DNA of 64,000 bases. It comes from Halichoerus grypus. Its lineage: Eukaryota > Chordata > Mammalia > Carnivora > Phocidae. The translations under genes and the position numbers were made by a program. The stretch spans positions 22,270,449 through 22,334,448 of the forward strand of contig NC_135718.1 of NCBI RefSeq assembly GCF_964656455.1, read 5' to 3'. The notes beneath the pieces were generated by a model. The model was not told where the DNA came from. It saw only the letters and a program-made list of their open reading frames with translations, and ran no database searches. Below, in pieces: positions 1 through 10,287 of this stretch; positions within the stretch are counted from its first letter, which is position 1; each line of letters begins with the position of its first letter.

Positions 1-160
1 TGAAATGTGTGTTAATCAACTGTTTTGTTATTGGCAAGGCTTCCGGTCTATAGTAGGCTGTTAATGGTTAAGTTTTGGGGAGTCACAAGTTATACATGGA
101 TTTTTGACTGCATGGGGATCAGCGCCCCTAACCCTACGCTGCTCAAGGGTCAATTGTGTA
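1..160 (+). mobile_element. 3' end of a Tigger-type (TcMar) DNA transposon relic, cut by the window edge
   Basis: The stretch GGCTTCCGGTCTATAGTAGG, then the GGGGAGTCAC...TTATACATGGATTTTTGACTGC core and the terminal CAAGGGTCAATTGT inverted-repeat end match a widely dispersed eutherian Tigger MITE that I recognise. It ends in TA at 159-160, as expected for a mariner-group target. The exact subfamily is not assigned. Confidence 0.7.
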
Positions 161-1026
161 TTCACTTGCTATTGCACACGTATCAGACAGTCATGACAAG
201 GGCCTGAGCCTTGAGTGGTACCCAGCATAGAGAGTGGTTCATTCACTTTAGTATACTCCTGTGTAATGGACCAGCACAGGTCTGGTTTTTAAATCTTTTT
301 TAAAGAGTCACGTAGAATATTCCATTTAGCTACTTCTGAGTTACTAACCACTCCAGAACGTTATGGCCTAAAACCCCAACACTACTTATTTTGGTTATGG
401 ATCTGCAGTTTGGGCATGGCTTAGCCGTGGCATTGCCATGCAATATCAGCTGGTGAGGCTCAGCTGGGGCTGGAGAATCCATCTTCGAGATGGCTCACAT
501 ACATGACGTGACACCACAGTGATGGCTGTTCCCTGGGAACTCAGCCAGGGGCCGACCTTCACTGGGGCCTCTCTATGGGGTTTCTTGGGCTTCCTTTCAG
601 CATGCAGCCTGGGTTTCAAGAGAGTTTCAAGAGACAGGAAATGGAAGCTGACAGTTTGTTAAGGTCTAGTCTGGAAGATGACACAGTATCACTTCTGCTA
701 CGTTCTATTCTATTCAACTGTCAGAGTCCTACACAGATTCACAGGGATGAGCCCAGGATTCTCCTTCTTGGGAGCATTATCAAGGAATTTGTGACTATCT
801 CTAATCACCACACAGAATTACCACCTTGAGAGTCAATGAATCTTTACAAGAAATTCCAAATAATTACACAGGGATTACAGGAGATGTTTTAGACTGAGTT
901 AACGCAGGTAAATGACTTAACCTAAAGAAAAATGAACAGCTTTGATTTCCTGTGGAATGTTAGTATTTGCTATAAAACACCTTTGAGTATGCAAGTTTGT
1001 TTTTTAATTATAATCAGTAAAAATAC
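161..1026. other. Unique intronic sequence
   Basis: No recognisable repeat or exon. An 84-codon open frame at 575-829 has no splice sites or motif and looks like chance. Confidence 0.4.
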
Positions 1027-1040
1027 TGAAAATGTAGTTT

Positions 1041-1240
1041 TTTTTTTTTTTGAAGATTTTATTTATTTATTTGACAGAGAGAGACACAGCGAGAGAGGGG
1101 ACACAAGCAGGGGGAGTGGGACAGGGAGAAGCAGGCTTCCCGAGGAGCAGGGAGCCTGATGCGGGGCTCGATCCCAGGACCCTGGGATCATGACCTGAGC
1201 CGAAGGCAGACGCTTAAAGACTGAGCCACCCAGGTGCCCC
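1041..1240 (-). mobile_element. CAN SINE (tRNA-Lys-derived)
   Basis: Starts with a T-run and AAGATTTTATTTATTTATTTGACAG and ends GCCACCCAGGTGCCCC, which is the reverse complement of the SINE head. Target-site duplication TGAAAATGTAGTTT lies at 1027-1040 and 1241-1254. The body (GACACAGCGAGAGAGG, AAGCAGGGGGAGTGGGA) belongs to the GAGCCCC/GGGAAGCC-type subfamily. Confidence 0.95.
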
Positions 1241-1374
1241 TGAAAATGTAGTTTTAAAAAGAATGAGGCTAATAGAGGAATCTGGGATTCTGTGAACATA
1301 ATTTGAAACATATTTTCATGTATTCCTCTTTCAAAGTTGAATTCTCTTTCTTTCTGCAAAAATATTCTTCTTAG

Positions 1375-1565
1375 GGCACCTGGATGGCTCAGTTGGTTAA
1401 GCAACTTCCTTTGACTCAGGTCATGATCCTGGAGTCCCAGGATCGAGTCCCGCATCGGGCTCCCTGCTCAGCAGGGGGTCTGCTTCTCTCTCTGACCCTC
1501 CTCCCTCTCATGCTCTCTCTCTCTCTCTCTCAATAAATAAATAAAAATCTTTAAAAAAAATAAAA
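1375..1565 (+). mobile_element. CAN SINE
   Basis: Head GGCACCTGGATGGCTCAG, body ending CAATAAATAAATAAAAATCTTT and an A-rich tail. Perfect 17-bp duplication AAAAATATTCTTCTTAG at 1358-1374 and 1566-1582. It lies head-to-head with the SINE ending at 1240. Confidence 0.95.
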
Positions 1566-2399
1566 AAAAATATTCTTCTTAGTTCTATTTGTTACCCTCC
1601 TGGGCTTCCTTAGTTTCTTCATTGCTTATGTAGTGCATCATTCTGCTGTCTATTTTTTTGTTGCTCTGATTTAATATATTTTAATTCATGTATTCATTCA
1701 TTTAACAAATGCATATTGAATTTTAGTGTTAAGGACAGGGTGAGCTGTGATACAGAGACAAAAGGATGTGAGTTAGACTTTTCTGTCTCTTTTCCACCCA
1801 CTGAGCTATCACCAGACCTTGAACAGGGTCTGTGAGATAAGTTGTCAATAAGTATGAGTGTTGAGTGCCTGAATGAAAGTTCACAGTGTTCAGTGAACTG
1901 AAAACCTAATAGGAGATATAGAAGTAAGTAATTAAAACCCTGTGATATGTATTCTAACAGATACACAGTGTGTTATGGACATATGAAGGGGGGCCCCAGA
2001 TCCAGCCTCCGATTACACACCCCAGCCAAAAACAAATTACCACAAAATCAAGAATGAGCAGTTGATAGAATTTTCAATCACAATAGTATACAAGCTGGAA
2101 TATTGATTCTAACTAATTCAAGTCTTCACTCAGATAATTATCATTAGGTATTAACAGAGAGATAAAAAGGGGACCAGTACTTTCCTTTAATTTCAGTGTC
2201 AGAAGATACCTCAGGATCATATGCCTATTTTGCCATTTTCTTTATTTTTATGATCTCACCTCATTAACATTTTTTCTCTGATTACCACAGCAAATATTCT
2301 TATTGTAGGAAATATGTAAGGTACAGAATAGTACAAAAAGGAAAAAATACCAAAAAATTACCTAGAGTTCTAGCAAGAAATAACTATGTTAATATATGT

Positions 2400-2442
2400 T
2401 ATATGTAGTCATATATATGTATATATATATATGTGGTCATAT
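2400..2442. repeat. AT/TG simple repeat
   Basis: Imperfect run of TATATA and TATGTA units, including TATATGTATATATATATATG. Confidence 0.7.
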
Positions 2443-2834
2443 AGAAAGAAACAAAATACAATTGGGGATCGTAATACTTATACAGTTTTTAAAAGTTCTA
2501 TATATTTCAGTTAAAATTCTCTACTCAGCCTTTATTCATGAATTACCTTTCAAAAAATCATAATTTCTGACATGAATTGCCATTACATTATATGAAATTT
2601 CAGCAATGTAATCATCCTCTATTTTCAAAGGTTGTATGGTGTTCACCCTTTTTTTTTTCTGTTATAAATAATGCTGTGGCAAAATTTTATATGCTTATCT
2701 TTGACCATATTTCAGTTATTTGCTTAGAATTGTTTGCTGTCTCTGTGATTTTTTAGTAACAGCCAGGAACATTATAGAATTTTTTTGTATGTGTGGACAC
2801 ATTCTTTTCTTGAAATTTGCATGAAAGTATCACT

Positions 2835-2865
2835 TTCTCTCTCTCTGTCTCTCTCTCTTTCTCTG

Positions 2866-2906
<41 letters not shown>
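2835..2906. repeat. Compound (CT)n(CA)n microsatellite
   Basis: An interrupted CT tract runs straight into a CA tract of 20 uninterrupted dinucleotides (2867-2906). It creates a low-complexity open frame (Ser-Leu then Thr-His) that is not a gene. The length is likely to be polymorphic. Confidence 0.95.
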
Positions 2907-2909
<3 letters not shown>

Positions 2910-3097
2910 CAGCATACTTACGGGGATTTATCCATTTCCTCTCTTACAATGCCTTGACTACAATGGGGGTGATGTATTCCACATTTTTACCTGCCCTGCC
3001 TGTAACCTGAAGTATGGACCTGTAGAGGCGGAGTCTAAGGGGGACTTCCCAGAAAAGCAGACACTTGAACTGAATTATGAAGAATAATTAGGAATTA

Positions 3098-3301
3098 GGG
3101 CGCCTGGGTGGCTCAGTTGGTTAAGCGACTGCCTTCGGCTCAGGTCATGATCCTGGAGTCCCTGGATCGAGTCCCGCATCGGGCTCCCTGCTCGGCAGGG
3201 AGCCTGCTTCTCCCTCTGACCCTCCCCCTTCTCATGTGCTCTCTCTCTCATTCTCTCTGTCTCAAATAAATAAATAAAATCTTTAAAAAAAAAAAAAAAA
3301 A
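3098..3301 (+). mobile_element. CAN SINE
   Basis: Head GGGCGCCTGGGTGGCTCAG, then the CT-rich body and AATAAATAAAATCTTT tail. Perfect 18-bp duplication AAGAATAATTAGGAATTA at 3080-3097 and 3302-3319, which suggests a fairly recent insertion. Confidence 0.97.
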
Positions 3302-3739
3302 AAGAATAATTAGGAATTAACCAAAGAAGGAAACAGGAGAATGATTGTAGTGGCCTGTTTAAAAATCCAAGCTTGCATATGGGAATTTATTACACATAGG
3401 AACAGTAGGATTCTTAGCTTTAAAGAGGAATATGGCATGGATTTTTTTTATTTTTTATTTATTTTGGGGGAGTTTTTAGGAATCTATTTTACTTTTTAAT
3501 GCAGTGTTCTATAAAATACACTTGATGGTATTGAAAGTATCACCAGGTAAATCATCACTGACACTTTTTTCTTTTTTTTTACAAAGTAAAGACATTAAGG
3601 TTTATTTATACAGTAAAACACACTATGGGGATTATGGTGAAATGCTTGTGTATGTATTTATAATCGAAACTTATTGGTAAATTATACATTTAAAATAGAT
3701 TAGGGAATAGAAGGTATAATTGAATCATATTCCTTCTTT

Positions 3740-3945
3740 GACAAATATAAGTGTATATATTAAAGTATACAATGTGATGATTCGATATACATAAATATGT
3801 GGAATAATTGCCAAGATCAAAATAATTAACATATCCATCACCTCACATAGTTAATTCTTGGTGTGTATGTGGTAAGAATGCTTGGGATCTGCTCTTAGCA
3901 ACTTTCCAGTGTACAATACGGGATTACTAACTACAGTTACATGGG
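3740..3945 (-). mobile_element. Old L1M 3' UTR fragment
   Basis: Contains AATTAACATATCCATCACCT, a CACATAGTTA motif and a GTGGTAAGAATGCTTGGGATCT-like segment. These are hallmarks of the 3' UTR of ancient mammalian L1 (L1M), read in antisense. The same sequence recurs at 41430-41693. No duplications can be seen. Confidence 0.6.
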
Positions 3946-6590
3946 TTGCCTTTTAATTGTGAGTTTCTGTAGTTGTATTTCCCTCACTAACTACCTCCCT
4001 CCACCTTCATTTTACTTCATCCCTCCTCCCTCTCTCTTACCTTCCTTCCTCCCAAATTTTCAGGGCCATATTAATTACATAATGAGAGGCATAGTGGTCC
4101 TGAGCCGCAGGTGGGATCTTCTCTGTGCCATGGCCTCTGTCCCACCCAGCCTCCCTCCCACCTGGCCATCCTCGTTGCTGGCCAGAAGCTCCATCCAGCA
4201 TTACGCAGATATTGCAGATAATGTCTTTGACCCTGAGGAGTGCAGTGCAGTGTGATGGCACATTTTTATTAGCTAGCATTTTATATATGGAAAAGACAAC
4301 AAGAGAGCATCGGAGCTAATATTCCCCCTTGGATATTTATTTAAATGATTAATAGTAGATTAAGGAAACAAATTTATTAATAGGTAGGTAGGTAATCAAA
4401 AAATATTTGTATCTCTACTTGTATATGGACTTCAGCTTTCTATAGACCTATGTGTTCTTATACTCCATTGAAAGAATGTAAAGGGTAGGTATTTTATTTA
4501 TGCACGTAGGCACCTCTTGTAGAACAACTTTTTGTAGTAACAGGTGGGCTGAGCAATACAACCCTACACTGATTTCTGTCAGAATGCCAGTTCCCTGACA
4601 GAGTCTCAGTGACGGCCACCGCACTGAATGATACATGTCAGCAAATAGTAGGGCAGAAGCCATGTGGAACCTGTACACTTTTGTTTAAAAATAACCCATG
4701 TTATTTCTTCTAGGATTTAAAATCAGATGTATTAAGTTATGAAGAGAATATAGTGGAACCTGCTTGTTGAGCTCCTGCTAGATACAGATGAGCTTCTTTG
4801 TACAGAATGTAGCCTGGGTTTTCTAGACGTAATTGTCTTAGTTCCTATGTGTAGGAAACTCCAGCATACATACAATTCATGTGATCTGGCATATTCCGGA
4901 AAGTTATACTGTGTTTTTTTTAAATTCTCCCAGGTTTTTGTAGCTATAGAAATGAGGACTCATTAGCTACAGTTTCTGCTTCAGCCTGTGCTCTGTGGGC
5001 TGGAAGGAGTTGCAACCAGGGAGGGAGGCAGGGCATACAGTAGCCCCAAAGAGTGACTGTTTCTCAAGGCCTCCTAAATTAGTCTCAGGTAGGAGCTTCC
5101 CAGGGCCCGGGTCTGAGAGAGTAATTTAAAGGAAATTGGGAAGGTTCACTTGCTTCATAATTATTTTTTAGTTCCAGTGTAGTCTGACTTGACTAATTCA
5201 GAATTATTGAGAGAGATATTAGTTTGGCTTAATGAGAAGCATGAAAAATGTAACATTTTAAATTAAAACACGGCTTTATTACCTGAGGCTATATTCAAAA
5301 CCACAGACTAGTAGCCTAACACCTTTTGTGGTGATGCTCCTGGGCCTGCTTTAATGATGAGATAAAGATGATTTTTAATTTGCTCAGGGCCATTCTTTTT
5401 CCTGATTTGGCATACAAATCCAGTAGTCTTTGCTGTGTTCATTTGCTATGTAACTCCTTTTTAAAAAAGTTATATATTCTTGGAATTTTTTCCTTCATAA
5501 TCATAAAAGTGACACATTACCGGTAAGAAGTCAAAGGAAAATAAATTATATGAGGAACAAAGTTAATAAAGACCTTCTCTTTCAAGTCAAATCTCAAATA
5601 TAACCACTAATAACAGTGTGACATGAAATCTTTTAGATCTAAATTTAACTGTCTCAGCCAGGGTACACAATAGATGCTCAATTAATAGTTGTTAAACTGA
5701 CCTGAAGCCAGCCCCGGCTTATAAACAGCCAAATTCTATCTCTATCCTATTACCCCAACCCCAGCTTGACCCTCCATGGCTTTGCTTTTATGTAGATTAC
5801 TGAAATGGCTTCTAATGGTCTGAAATGTGCTCTGTGTTATATTTCCTTCTCCCAGAAGCCTCCCACCACACTCCCCATTGCTAACAAAACAATGAAATTC
5901 CATTTAGACCCCTCCACATTTGACCCCAGTCTACGTAACCTCTGTTTTCTTGCACTTTTCCCCCCCTTACACATCTTAAGTTCCAGACAAACTAGACTTC
6001 TGAAATTTCTTGTCTACACCTTACTCCTTTCTGCATCTCTGCTTATATTAATGATCAGCCTCAGTCTGGGCTTCAATCCAACATTAATTTAAAGGAACTA
6101 CTGTGTTCAAGACAGTGAGCTAGTCACTCCAGAATGACTTACCTTAGGTAAGACATTTTTACTACCTTTAAAGGTAATGTGAGAGATGTTGAGATAATTA
6201 TGTAAGAAAATCTAATCAAATAACGTTTCCCCCACTACCCATTATTTTTGTCCATACACATAACATCCTCTTTTCTTATTCGCTGACATCTTCCTTTCCT
6301 ACCCTCCCCCAAAGTGGCATTGATGCTTCTCCTGGATTCGTGTTCTCACTGGACTTCTTATTCTGCCCCAGATTACAGACTGTCCCAAATTTATGATTTT
6401 TCAACATTATCATGCATGCAAGTGATACACATTCGGTAGAAACTACTTGGAATTTTGAATTTGGATCTTTCCCAAGGTGAGCAATGCCTGGTAGGATCCT
6501 TATTGGCGGTGCTGGGTGAGGCAGCCTCAGCTCCGTCAGCCCCATGATCACCAGGGTAAACAACCGAGACACCTACCACCATTCTCTGTC
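3946..6590. other. Unique intronic sequence with scattered weak repeat relics
   Basis: No exon found. A pyrimidine-rich stretch lies near 3980-4060. A short L2-like piece (GATGCTCAATTAATAGTTGTT) lies near 5670. Open frames at 3941-4255 and 5805-6092 have neither splice signals nor recognisable domains. Confidence 0.4.
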
Positions 6591-6599
6591 TGTACAGCC

Positions 6600-6857
6600 A
6601 CCCTGTCCTTCGCTCGCAGTACCGTATTCAATAAGTTAAATGAGGTATCCAACACTTTATTATAAAATAGGCTTGTGTTGGATGATTTTGTTCAACCCGA
6701 GGCTGTCAGTATTCTGAGCATGTTTAAGGTAGGCGAGACTAAGCTATGATATTTGGTAAGTTAGGCCTATTAAATGCATTGTTGACTTAGGATATTTTCA
6801 ATTTACAATGGATTTATTGGGACATAATCCCATCATAAGTTGAGGAAGATCTGTGTA
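6600..6857 (+). mobile_element. Tigger-type DNA transposon relic
   Basis: Contains TATTCAATAAGTTAAATGAG, TTTAAGGTAGGCGAGACTAAG-like sequence and the end region TTTACAATGGATTTATTGGG followed by CATCATAAGTTGAGGAAGATCTG. I recognise this as the terminal part of a common eutherian TcMar-Tigger non-autonomous element. It is diverged and old. Confidence 0.65.
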
Positions 6858-6879
6858 AGTACTTACGTCTGTATCTTAT

Positions 6880-6983
6880 CCTCCCCCTCCCCCCTGCTAT
6901 GTTGTAAAACCCTTGAGGACGGGGACTGTGTCATTCGTTCCATGGGTCCCCTGAAGCAAACAAAGTACTGGGACTAATGTCTT
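6880..6983 (+). mobile_element. L2 3' end fragment
   Basis: GTAAAACCCTTGAGGACGGG followed by GACTGTGTCATTC resembles the L2 tail (a 'gagggcagggactgtgtc' core). It is interrupted downstream by the younger L1 at 6994. Confidence 0.5.
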
Positions 6984-6993
6984 AAAAATATGA

Positions 6994-7287
6994 CCTCTGA
7001 AACAAATAATACATTCTATGTTAAAAAAAAAAAAAAGGATAGCGGGAAGGGAAAAATGAAGGGGGGGAAATTGGAGGGGGAGACAAACCATGAGAGACGA
7101 TGGACTCTGAGAAACAAACTGAGGGTTTTGGAGGGGAGGGGGTGGGGGATGGGTTAGCCTGGTGATGGGTATTAAAGAGGGCACGTTCCGCATGGAGCAT
7201 TGGGTGTTATACGCAAACAATGAATCATGGAACACTACATCAAAAACTAATGATGTAATATATGGTGATTAATGTAACATAATTTAA
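6994..7287 (+). mobile_element. 5'-truncated carnivore L1, 3' UTR only
   Basis: About 294 bp covering the G-rich part (GAAACAAACTGAGGG), GGTTAGCCTGGTGATGGGTA, a TATACGCAAACAATGAATCA segment, and the end TGGTGATTAATGTAACATAA plus an A-tail. It begins within the CCTCTGAAACAAATAATACA motif. Duplication AAAAATATGA lies at 6984-6993 and 7288-7297, so this is one short L1 retrotransposition event. Confidence 0.9.
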
Positions 7288-7410
7288 AAAAATATGAGTA
7301 TCGTTTATTAATTTGTATGTATTTGTTCAATATTATCTGTATAATATAATTTAAACACTCATGTTGGGTAAGATAGGTATTAGCTTTAAGCTTACTGAAA
7401 CTCAAATTTT

Positions 7411-7602
7411 TTAAGATTTATTTATTTGTTTTTTTTGAGAGGGAGGGAGGGGCATAGGAAGGGGGAGAGAGAGTCTTAAGCAGACTCCACACCCAGCACA
7501 GAGCCCAACATGGGGCTCGAACTCACAACCCTGATATCACAACCTGAGCCAAAACCAAGCAAGAGTCAGACCCTTAACCACCTGTGCCACCCAGGTGCCC
7601 CC
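7411..7602 (-). mobile_element. Older CAN SINE
   Basis: Reverse-oriented SINE with a GAGAGGGAGGGAGGGGC body and a head ending TGTGCCACCCAGGTGCCC. The flanks CTGAAACTCAAATTTT (7395-7410) and CTGAGATTCAAGTTTT (7603-7618) match at 13 of 16 positions, a decayed duplication that fits an older insertion. Confidence 0.85.
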
Positions 7603-7618
7603 CTGAGATTCAAGTTTT

Positions 7619-8640
7619 GAGGTAAAATTGACTCCTACAGTTAATGGCCTCCCCGAGATTTTTGCAAGTTCAGGGAGAAAGGTAGATGTTCTCAGGACCA
7701 CTTTGGCATCCACTTCCTGGGTGTGCACCACACAAAGTAAAATAAAATCTTTCTCTGGCTTCTACAGTAACAACCTTTAAAAAAATCAGCAATTTCAAAT
7801 CCTTGTGAGTTTTGTGGACATATCTGAAGATTTGGCAGCGGGGGGGTGGGGGGAAGGAGGGACCCCAAGAGCATAGGTTTCCACCATGACTCAGGTTTGA
7901 TTTCTTTCTTCCTTCTCCATGTCTCTCTCCTCCTCACCTGCCCCTTTCCAGTTTGCTCCCTGTAACTCTAAATGTTCCTACCAGCCATCATCTGCTCAGA
8001 TCTTTTTCCAAAACAGACAAAGAGAAGAAAACAAAACAGAAAACAAAAAAACCCAGGATCCAAATCCAAGAGGAATTCTGGTGTTAGCGGTTAAGATAAT
8101 ACAATTTCCCCTATTGTTACAATTGAGAAATCCCATTTTCATCAGGCATAAATAAAATTTAAGCTCAGCCCTTGGCTGAATTTGTAAGGCCTGAATTAAG
8201 GAGGTGTATTCTTGAGACTACTGCCTGATCTGGAAATAAAAATGGCTCAGAAGTCCCTGAAGCTAAGTTATTGTTTGAAAGAGCTGAGCTTCTGCTGGTG
8301 CAAATGGAAACAGTCTGTCTTAAAGTCAAGTCGAAGTGATTTTGCTTCTGACAAAGTGAAGAGATGGGAGAATAAATATGTACCCTGAACTCCAGAATCC
8401 CGTTTCTGTTTCTGCTGTGTAATCTAAGGCCAGGGACTAAGCACATTTTCTTAAATGAAACAAATGGTGCTATAAATGGTAATAGGAACAATGCATCTTC
8501 ACGTTTTGATGTGGCTCTGATGAGCTCCTTTTAATGAAACAGGACACAGCAGATGCAAAATGATCAGCGTAGAAGACCAGAGATGGGATTCCGTATGAAA
8601 TATAGACCCTTGTGCCTGGACATCTGATGTTAGAGAGGAA
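7619..8640. other. Unique intronic sequence
   Basis: No repeat family or exon recognised. A G-run occurs near 7838-7855. The part from about 8160 to 8640 is complex sequence of moderate GC. Confidence 0.4.
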
Positions 8641-8645
8641 AAAAG

Positions 8646-8950
8646 ATGTCTATTTGTGTATGTGTACGTGTATCAGTGTGTATGTTTGGCAGTGAATGTG
8701 TGTATGACAGGTTGTGTGTGGGGGAGGTGTGTATCAGTATGTGTGTTTGGTGGCTCTGGTGGTGTGCGTGTGTATGTTTGGCAATATATGTGTATATGAT
8801 GATGTGTGTGTATGTGACAGGATGCGTGTGGAGAAGTATGCATCATTGTGTGTGTTTGGCAGTGTGTGTAGATGATGGATGTGTGTGGGGCAGTGTGTAT
8901 CATTGTGTTTAACAGTGTGTGTGTGTACGATGGGGTGTGTGTGTGTATAT
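8646..8950. repeat. Degenerate GT-rich minisatellite
   Basis: Beyond simple TG repetition, a longer unit recurs: a TATCA(G/T)T core followed by GTGTTT(GG)CAGTG. It is seen at about 8671, 8732, 8841 and 8899, so the spacing is 61, 109 and 58 bp. That fits a unit of about 58-61 bp with one diverged copy in the gap. Long frames on both strands (Val-Cys or Thr-His rich) are artefacts of the repeat. Confidence 0.7.
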
Positions 8951-9351
8951 AAATACATATTTAGTGGTCCGAAGGTGCTGGGCATTACTCGTGTGTTTCT
9001 ATTAAACCTGCAGAGTATAAATCTAAAGCTGTTATTTGACTCAGGCTTTTGGGAAGGCATTTGAGGACTTGCCTTTGTTTGACCAAATGTTTTATTACTA
9101 GTTATTTCTTAAGATTTTACTTAGAGTCATTCCTTGCTAACCTCAGATCCCAGGAATTATTCGTCATTGAAGATGTATAGTCAGTGACAAATGGGAGAAT
9201 TGAGAAACAGTACAAGGGGCTACTTTTAATTGCTCGTTTATTGTCTTTACTGTCTGATTCTACTCTAGAGACTTAGCTTTACTAAGCACAGAAATTAATT
9301 CTTACAGAGTTCAAAACTTTAGGAGCTCAATGTATCGGAGAGGTTATTTTT

Positions 9352-9544
9352 TTTAAAAGATTTTATTTATTTATTTGACAGAGAGAGACACAGTGAGGGA
9401 GGGATACAAGCAGGGGGAGTGGGAGAGGGAGAAGCAGGCTTCCCGCAGAGCAGGGAGCCTGATGCAGGGCTCGATCCCAGGACCCTGGGAGCATGACCTG
9501 AGCCAAAGGCAGACGCTTAACAACTGAGCCACCCAGGCGCCCCC
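9352..9544 (-). mobile_element. CAN SINE
   Basis: AAAAGATTTTATTTATTTAT start and CCACCCAGGCGCCCC end. Duplication CGGAGAGGTTATTTTT (9336-9351) against CGGAGAGATTATTTTT (9545-9560), one mismatch. Confidence 0.95.
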
Positions 9545-9567
9545 CGGAGAGATTATTTTTAAAAGAG

Positions 9568-9752
9568 ATGCCTGGGTGGGTCAGTTGGTTAAGCGACTGC
9601 CTTCGGCTCAGGTCATGATCCTGGAGTCCCGGGATCGAGTCCCTCATCGGGCTCCCTGCTGAGCAGGGAGTCTGCTTCTCCCTCTGACCCTCCCCCCTCT
9701 CATGCTCTCTCTATCTCATTCTCTCTCTCAAATAAAAAAATAAAATATTTAA
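9568..9752 (+). mobile_element. CAN SINE
   Basis: Head ATGCCTGGGTGGGTCAGTTG, ending CAAATAAAAAAATAAAATAT. Short flanking AAAAGAGA copies are seen on both sides. It lies about 23 bp from the oppositely oriented SINE at 9352-9544. Confidence 0.93.
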
Positions 9753-10053
9753 AAAAGAGAGATGAAACCACTCCTTGTTTAAAATGAGGTAATGGTATGT
9801 GTGTAGAGGGAGGGAATTTGGAAACATTTAGTGCTAATGAATAATTCAATTTGATTTACTGGAGAAATGAAAGGGGATGGCATTCTGCCCTTCTCTTAAT
9901 GTAAAAAAGATAATCGCCGTTTCACTTTAACATTGTATCTGAAAGTATCTAATACAGCTTATTTTTAGTCCAGGTCAAGTTATCAGCCTTTAAGAGTAGT
10001 TTAAGACTGGCTGTCATATTAAAGTTCACTTTTAAAAATAAAAGGAGTCTGAG

Positions 10054-10267
10054 GGGCGCCTGGGTGGCTCAGTCGTTAAGCGTCTGCCTTCGGCTCAGGT
10101 CATGATCCCAGCGTCCTGGGATCGAGCCCCACATCGGGCTCTCTGCTCTGCGGGAAGCCTGCTTCTCCTTCTCCCACTCCCCCTGCTTGTGTTCCCTCTC
10201 TCGCTGTGTCTCTCTCTGTCAAATAAATAAATAAAATCTTTAAAAATAAAAAAAAAATAAAAATAAA
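10054..10267 (+). mobile_element. CAN SINE with A-rich tail
   Basis: Head GGGCGCCTGGGTGGCTCAGT and the GATCGAGCCCCACATC / GCGGGAAGCC subfamily body. Perfect 20-bp duplication, AAAAATAAAAGGAGTCTGAG, at 10034-10053 and 10268-10287. The long perfect duplication points to recent insertion. Confidence 0.97.
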
Positions 10268-10287
10268 AAAAATAAAAGGAGTCTGAG

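Noticed and set aside
1063..1455. 130-codon - strand frame
   Set aside because: It spans two SINEs; the recurring peptide MRDSI-LGLQDHDLS is the antisense of the SINE head and reappears at 9363-9647 and 28163-28354.
2785..3087. Ser-Leu and Thr-His rich frame
   Set aside because: Product of the CT/CA microsatellite.
6897..7235. 112-codon frame MFHDS-LFAYNTQCS and its relatives
   Set aside because: The same peptide appears at 22483, 41791 and 50677 because each is the antisense of the L1 3' UTR.
8646..9060. Cys/Val-rich + strand and His/Thr-rich - strand frames
   Set aside because: Both come from the GT-rich minisatellite.
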